The notes under the pieces were generated by a model. That model saw nothing but the letters and a program-made list of their open reading frames with translations. It had not been told where the DNA came from and ran no database searches. From Paenibacillus tianjinensis (GTDB taxonomy: Bacteria; Bacillota; Bacilli; Paenibacillales; Paenibacillaceae), in contig NZ_CP070969.1 of the NCBI RefSeq assembly GCF_017086365.1, forward strand, positions 496,001 to 560,000: DNA of 64,000 nucleotides, in the 5' to 3' direction. Position numbers and translations under genes: made by a program. Each line of letters opens with the position of its first letter. The first letter of the stretch is position 1. Shown here in pieces: positions 62,908 to 64,000 of this stretch.

Positions 62908-64000
62908 GCCGCTAACGGATGCTGTGGCAATGACGGACGCTTTATCTGGGAGACGTAAACGAAACGGGCAGAGTATACAGGTAATGCCCGAGCCTATACA
63001 GCAGCCTGTTCTAGAACAAGCGGAGAACAGTCAGACGGGAAACAGAGGCAGCATTCCTCTGTCTTACCGTTTGTTGTTCTCTTTGGTCATTCTGGGAATG
63101 TTTACGGAGTGGCTGATGCCTTTACACCGTTCGGTGAAAACGGCGGACACGGCAGAGCTGCTGGAGATTCTGATGCTTACGGCAGGTGCGCTGCTCCTGT
63201 GGGGCAGCTTCCGGGTTCCCGGTGTATTGCAATTTTCAGTCCAGTCTGTGGTGATCATCCTGACCTGGTACTGGGCATGTGCCAGAAATGAGGGTCCCGG
63301 ATGGCTGGGAGCTTACGCGGCTGGAATTCCGGAGGATACGGTTTTGTTCTTCACGGGTCAGGTGTCGGAGTTAAGCGAGGACAGCAGGCTGCTTATTCTG
63401 GTACTGGGCTGGGGCCTGCTGGTTGCTTCCGTGCAGCAGCTGGCGCTGTACAGGGGAAGTACGTCCCTGTTCACGATAGTAACTGTAGTTTATCTGCTTG
63501 TACTGGATATGGCCTTCGGCTTGAATACCACAAGCAATGTGCTGGTCACGGCAGGACTGATCCTTTGGATGCGGGGACTCAGCGGACTGCTGCGGCTGAA
63601 GGAGCGGACGGAGAAACGCGAGCTTCCTTACATCCGCTGGGGAGGCGTTGCCCTGATCACCGCCACCCTGCTGACAGCAGCAGCCTGGACAGGGGGACAG
63701 CTGTATGGCCCGCGTCCGGCTGCACCCGTTACACTGCAGACGGTGATGACACAATTGCAGCAATGGGGCGAAAGCCGGGTCTTAAATCAGACGAAGGAAC
63801 TGCAGCCTTCAGCGGGAGCTACAGGATACGGCACAGGGGAAGGGGAGCTTGGAGCGCCGCTGTCTTCCAGCAAAACGCCCGTATTTACGGCCATTGCCAG
63901 CCGCCCGGTCTACTGGCGGGGAGAGAGCCTTGCCTATTATGACGGCCGCCGCTGGATAAGGGAAGGCACAGTATATGCACCGCTTAATTTAAGAGAGCTT
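62876..64000 (+). CDS. TgpA-like transglutaminase membrane protein, N-terminal part
   Basis: The frame from ATG 62876 (AAGGAGG upstream) is open to the last base, giving 375 residues of a longer protein. After a polar head of about 65 residues come several hydrophobic segments (LLFSLVILGMFTEWLM and others). Beyond them lies the start of the extracytoplasmic region with VFTAIASRPVYWRGESLAYY and DGRRWIREG, the motif before the transglutaminase core of TgpA (DUF3488) proteins. The core itself lies outside the window. It overlaps DUF58 by 32 bp and is coupled to it. Confidence 0.85.
   Translation, partial: MNFRGDRLWDRPLTDAVAMTDALSGRRKRNGQSIQVMPEPIQQPVLEQAENSQTGNRGSIPLSYRLLFSLVILGMFTEWLMPLHRSVKTADTAELLEILMLTAGALLLWGSFRVPGVLQFSVQSVVIILTWYWACARNEGPGWLGAYAAGIPEDTVLFFTGQVSELSEDSRLLILVLGWGLLVASVQQLALYRGSTSLFTIVTVVYLLVLDMAFGLNTTSNVLVTAGLILWMRGLSGLLRLKERTEKRELPYIRWGGVALITATLLTAAAWTGGQLYGPRPAAPVTLQTVMTQLQQWGESRVLNQTKELQPSAGATGYGTGEGELGAPLSSSKTPVFTAIASRPVYWRGESLAYYDGRRWIREGTVYAPLNLREL

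Noticed and set aside
1..64000. tRNA, rRNA, known riboswitches and defence systems
   Set aside because: I looked for tRNA T-loops, T-box and metabolite riboswitch signatures and for nuclease or toxin-antitoxin pairs and saw none that I could support.

Overview
The window is a low-GC Gram-positive type chromosome segment and most likely comes from Paenibacillus. I infer this from strong AGGAGG ribosome binding sites, frequent TTG and GTG starts, Firmicutes-typical genes (ecsAB, bacilliredoxin, YneF, glgC/glgD, LCP protein, epoxyqueuosine reductase) and envelope proteins that end in copper-amine-oxidase-like stalk domains. Most of it is housekeeping backbone. Genes lie on both strands and are separated by strong intrinsic terminators. 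The only mobile element is one apparently intact IS1182-family insertion sequence. I found no rRNA, tRNA, CRISPR array, prophage or recognisable defence system.

Layout. 1-1.5 kb: end of an ArnT/YkcB-like membrane glycosyltransferase and its GtrB/YkcC-like partner. 1.8-4.1 kb: a four-copy palindromic repeat element and the insertion sequence. 4.1-7.2 kb: a frameshifted small flavoprotein, a 64-bp tandem repeat and an OmpR-type two-component system. 7.4-12.5 kb: a glgC-glgD-glgP glycogen operon that lacks glgB and glgA. 12.6-18.7 kb: methionine sulfoxide reductase, a GNAT enzyme, MarR, MFS and the EcsAB exporter. 18.8-24.6 kb: HI0933-type flavoprotein, bacilliredoxin, nadE, a hydrolase, acpS and mutY. 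24.6-32.8 kb: a second copy of the palindromic repeat element, sodA, GNAT, signal peptidase, queG-ogt, yneF, folE, a fused superoxide dismutase and a membrane-anchored hydrolase. 33-39 kb: an IclR regulator, a PocR/GAF/HD-GYP-like/LuxR regulator and aconitase. 39-49 kb: amidase, ddl, a small unknown gene coupled to uvsE, an inositol-phosphatase family gene, SGNH lipase, def, hemL, LCP protein and bcp. 49.5-53.8 kb: a giant double CoA-dehydratase-activase protein. 53.9-64 kb: DinB, a MarR-MFS operon, a WYL regulator divergent from an MFS gene, DedA divergent from a polysaccharide deacetylase, then DUF58 and the start of a TgpA-like transglutaminase.

The most interesting signals are not new enzymes but non-coding structure. 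(i) A 183-184 bp element made of four 21-nt palindromes occurs at two loci with almost identical spacing. (ii) A stem in the IS leader buries the transposase ribosome binding site. (iii) The same 17-bp palindrome sits in front of the iclR-type gene and in the aconitase leader. (iv) A 64-bp tandem repeat has a degenerate relative in front of the glycosyltransferase gene. (v) An 8-A tract puts a small flavoprotein gene out of frame. All are read directly from the sequence; their functions are inference.
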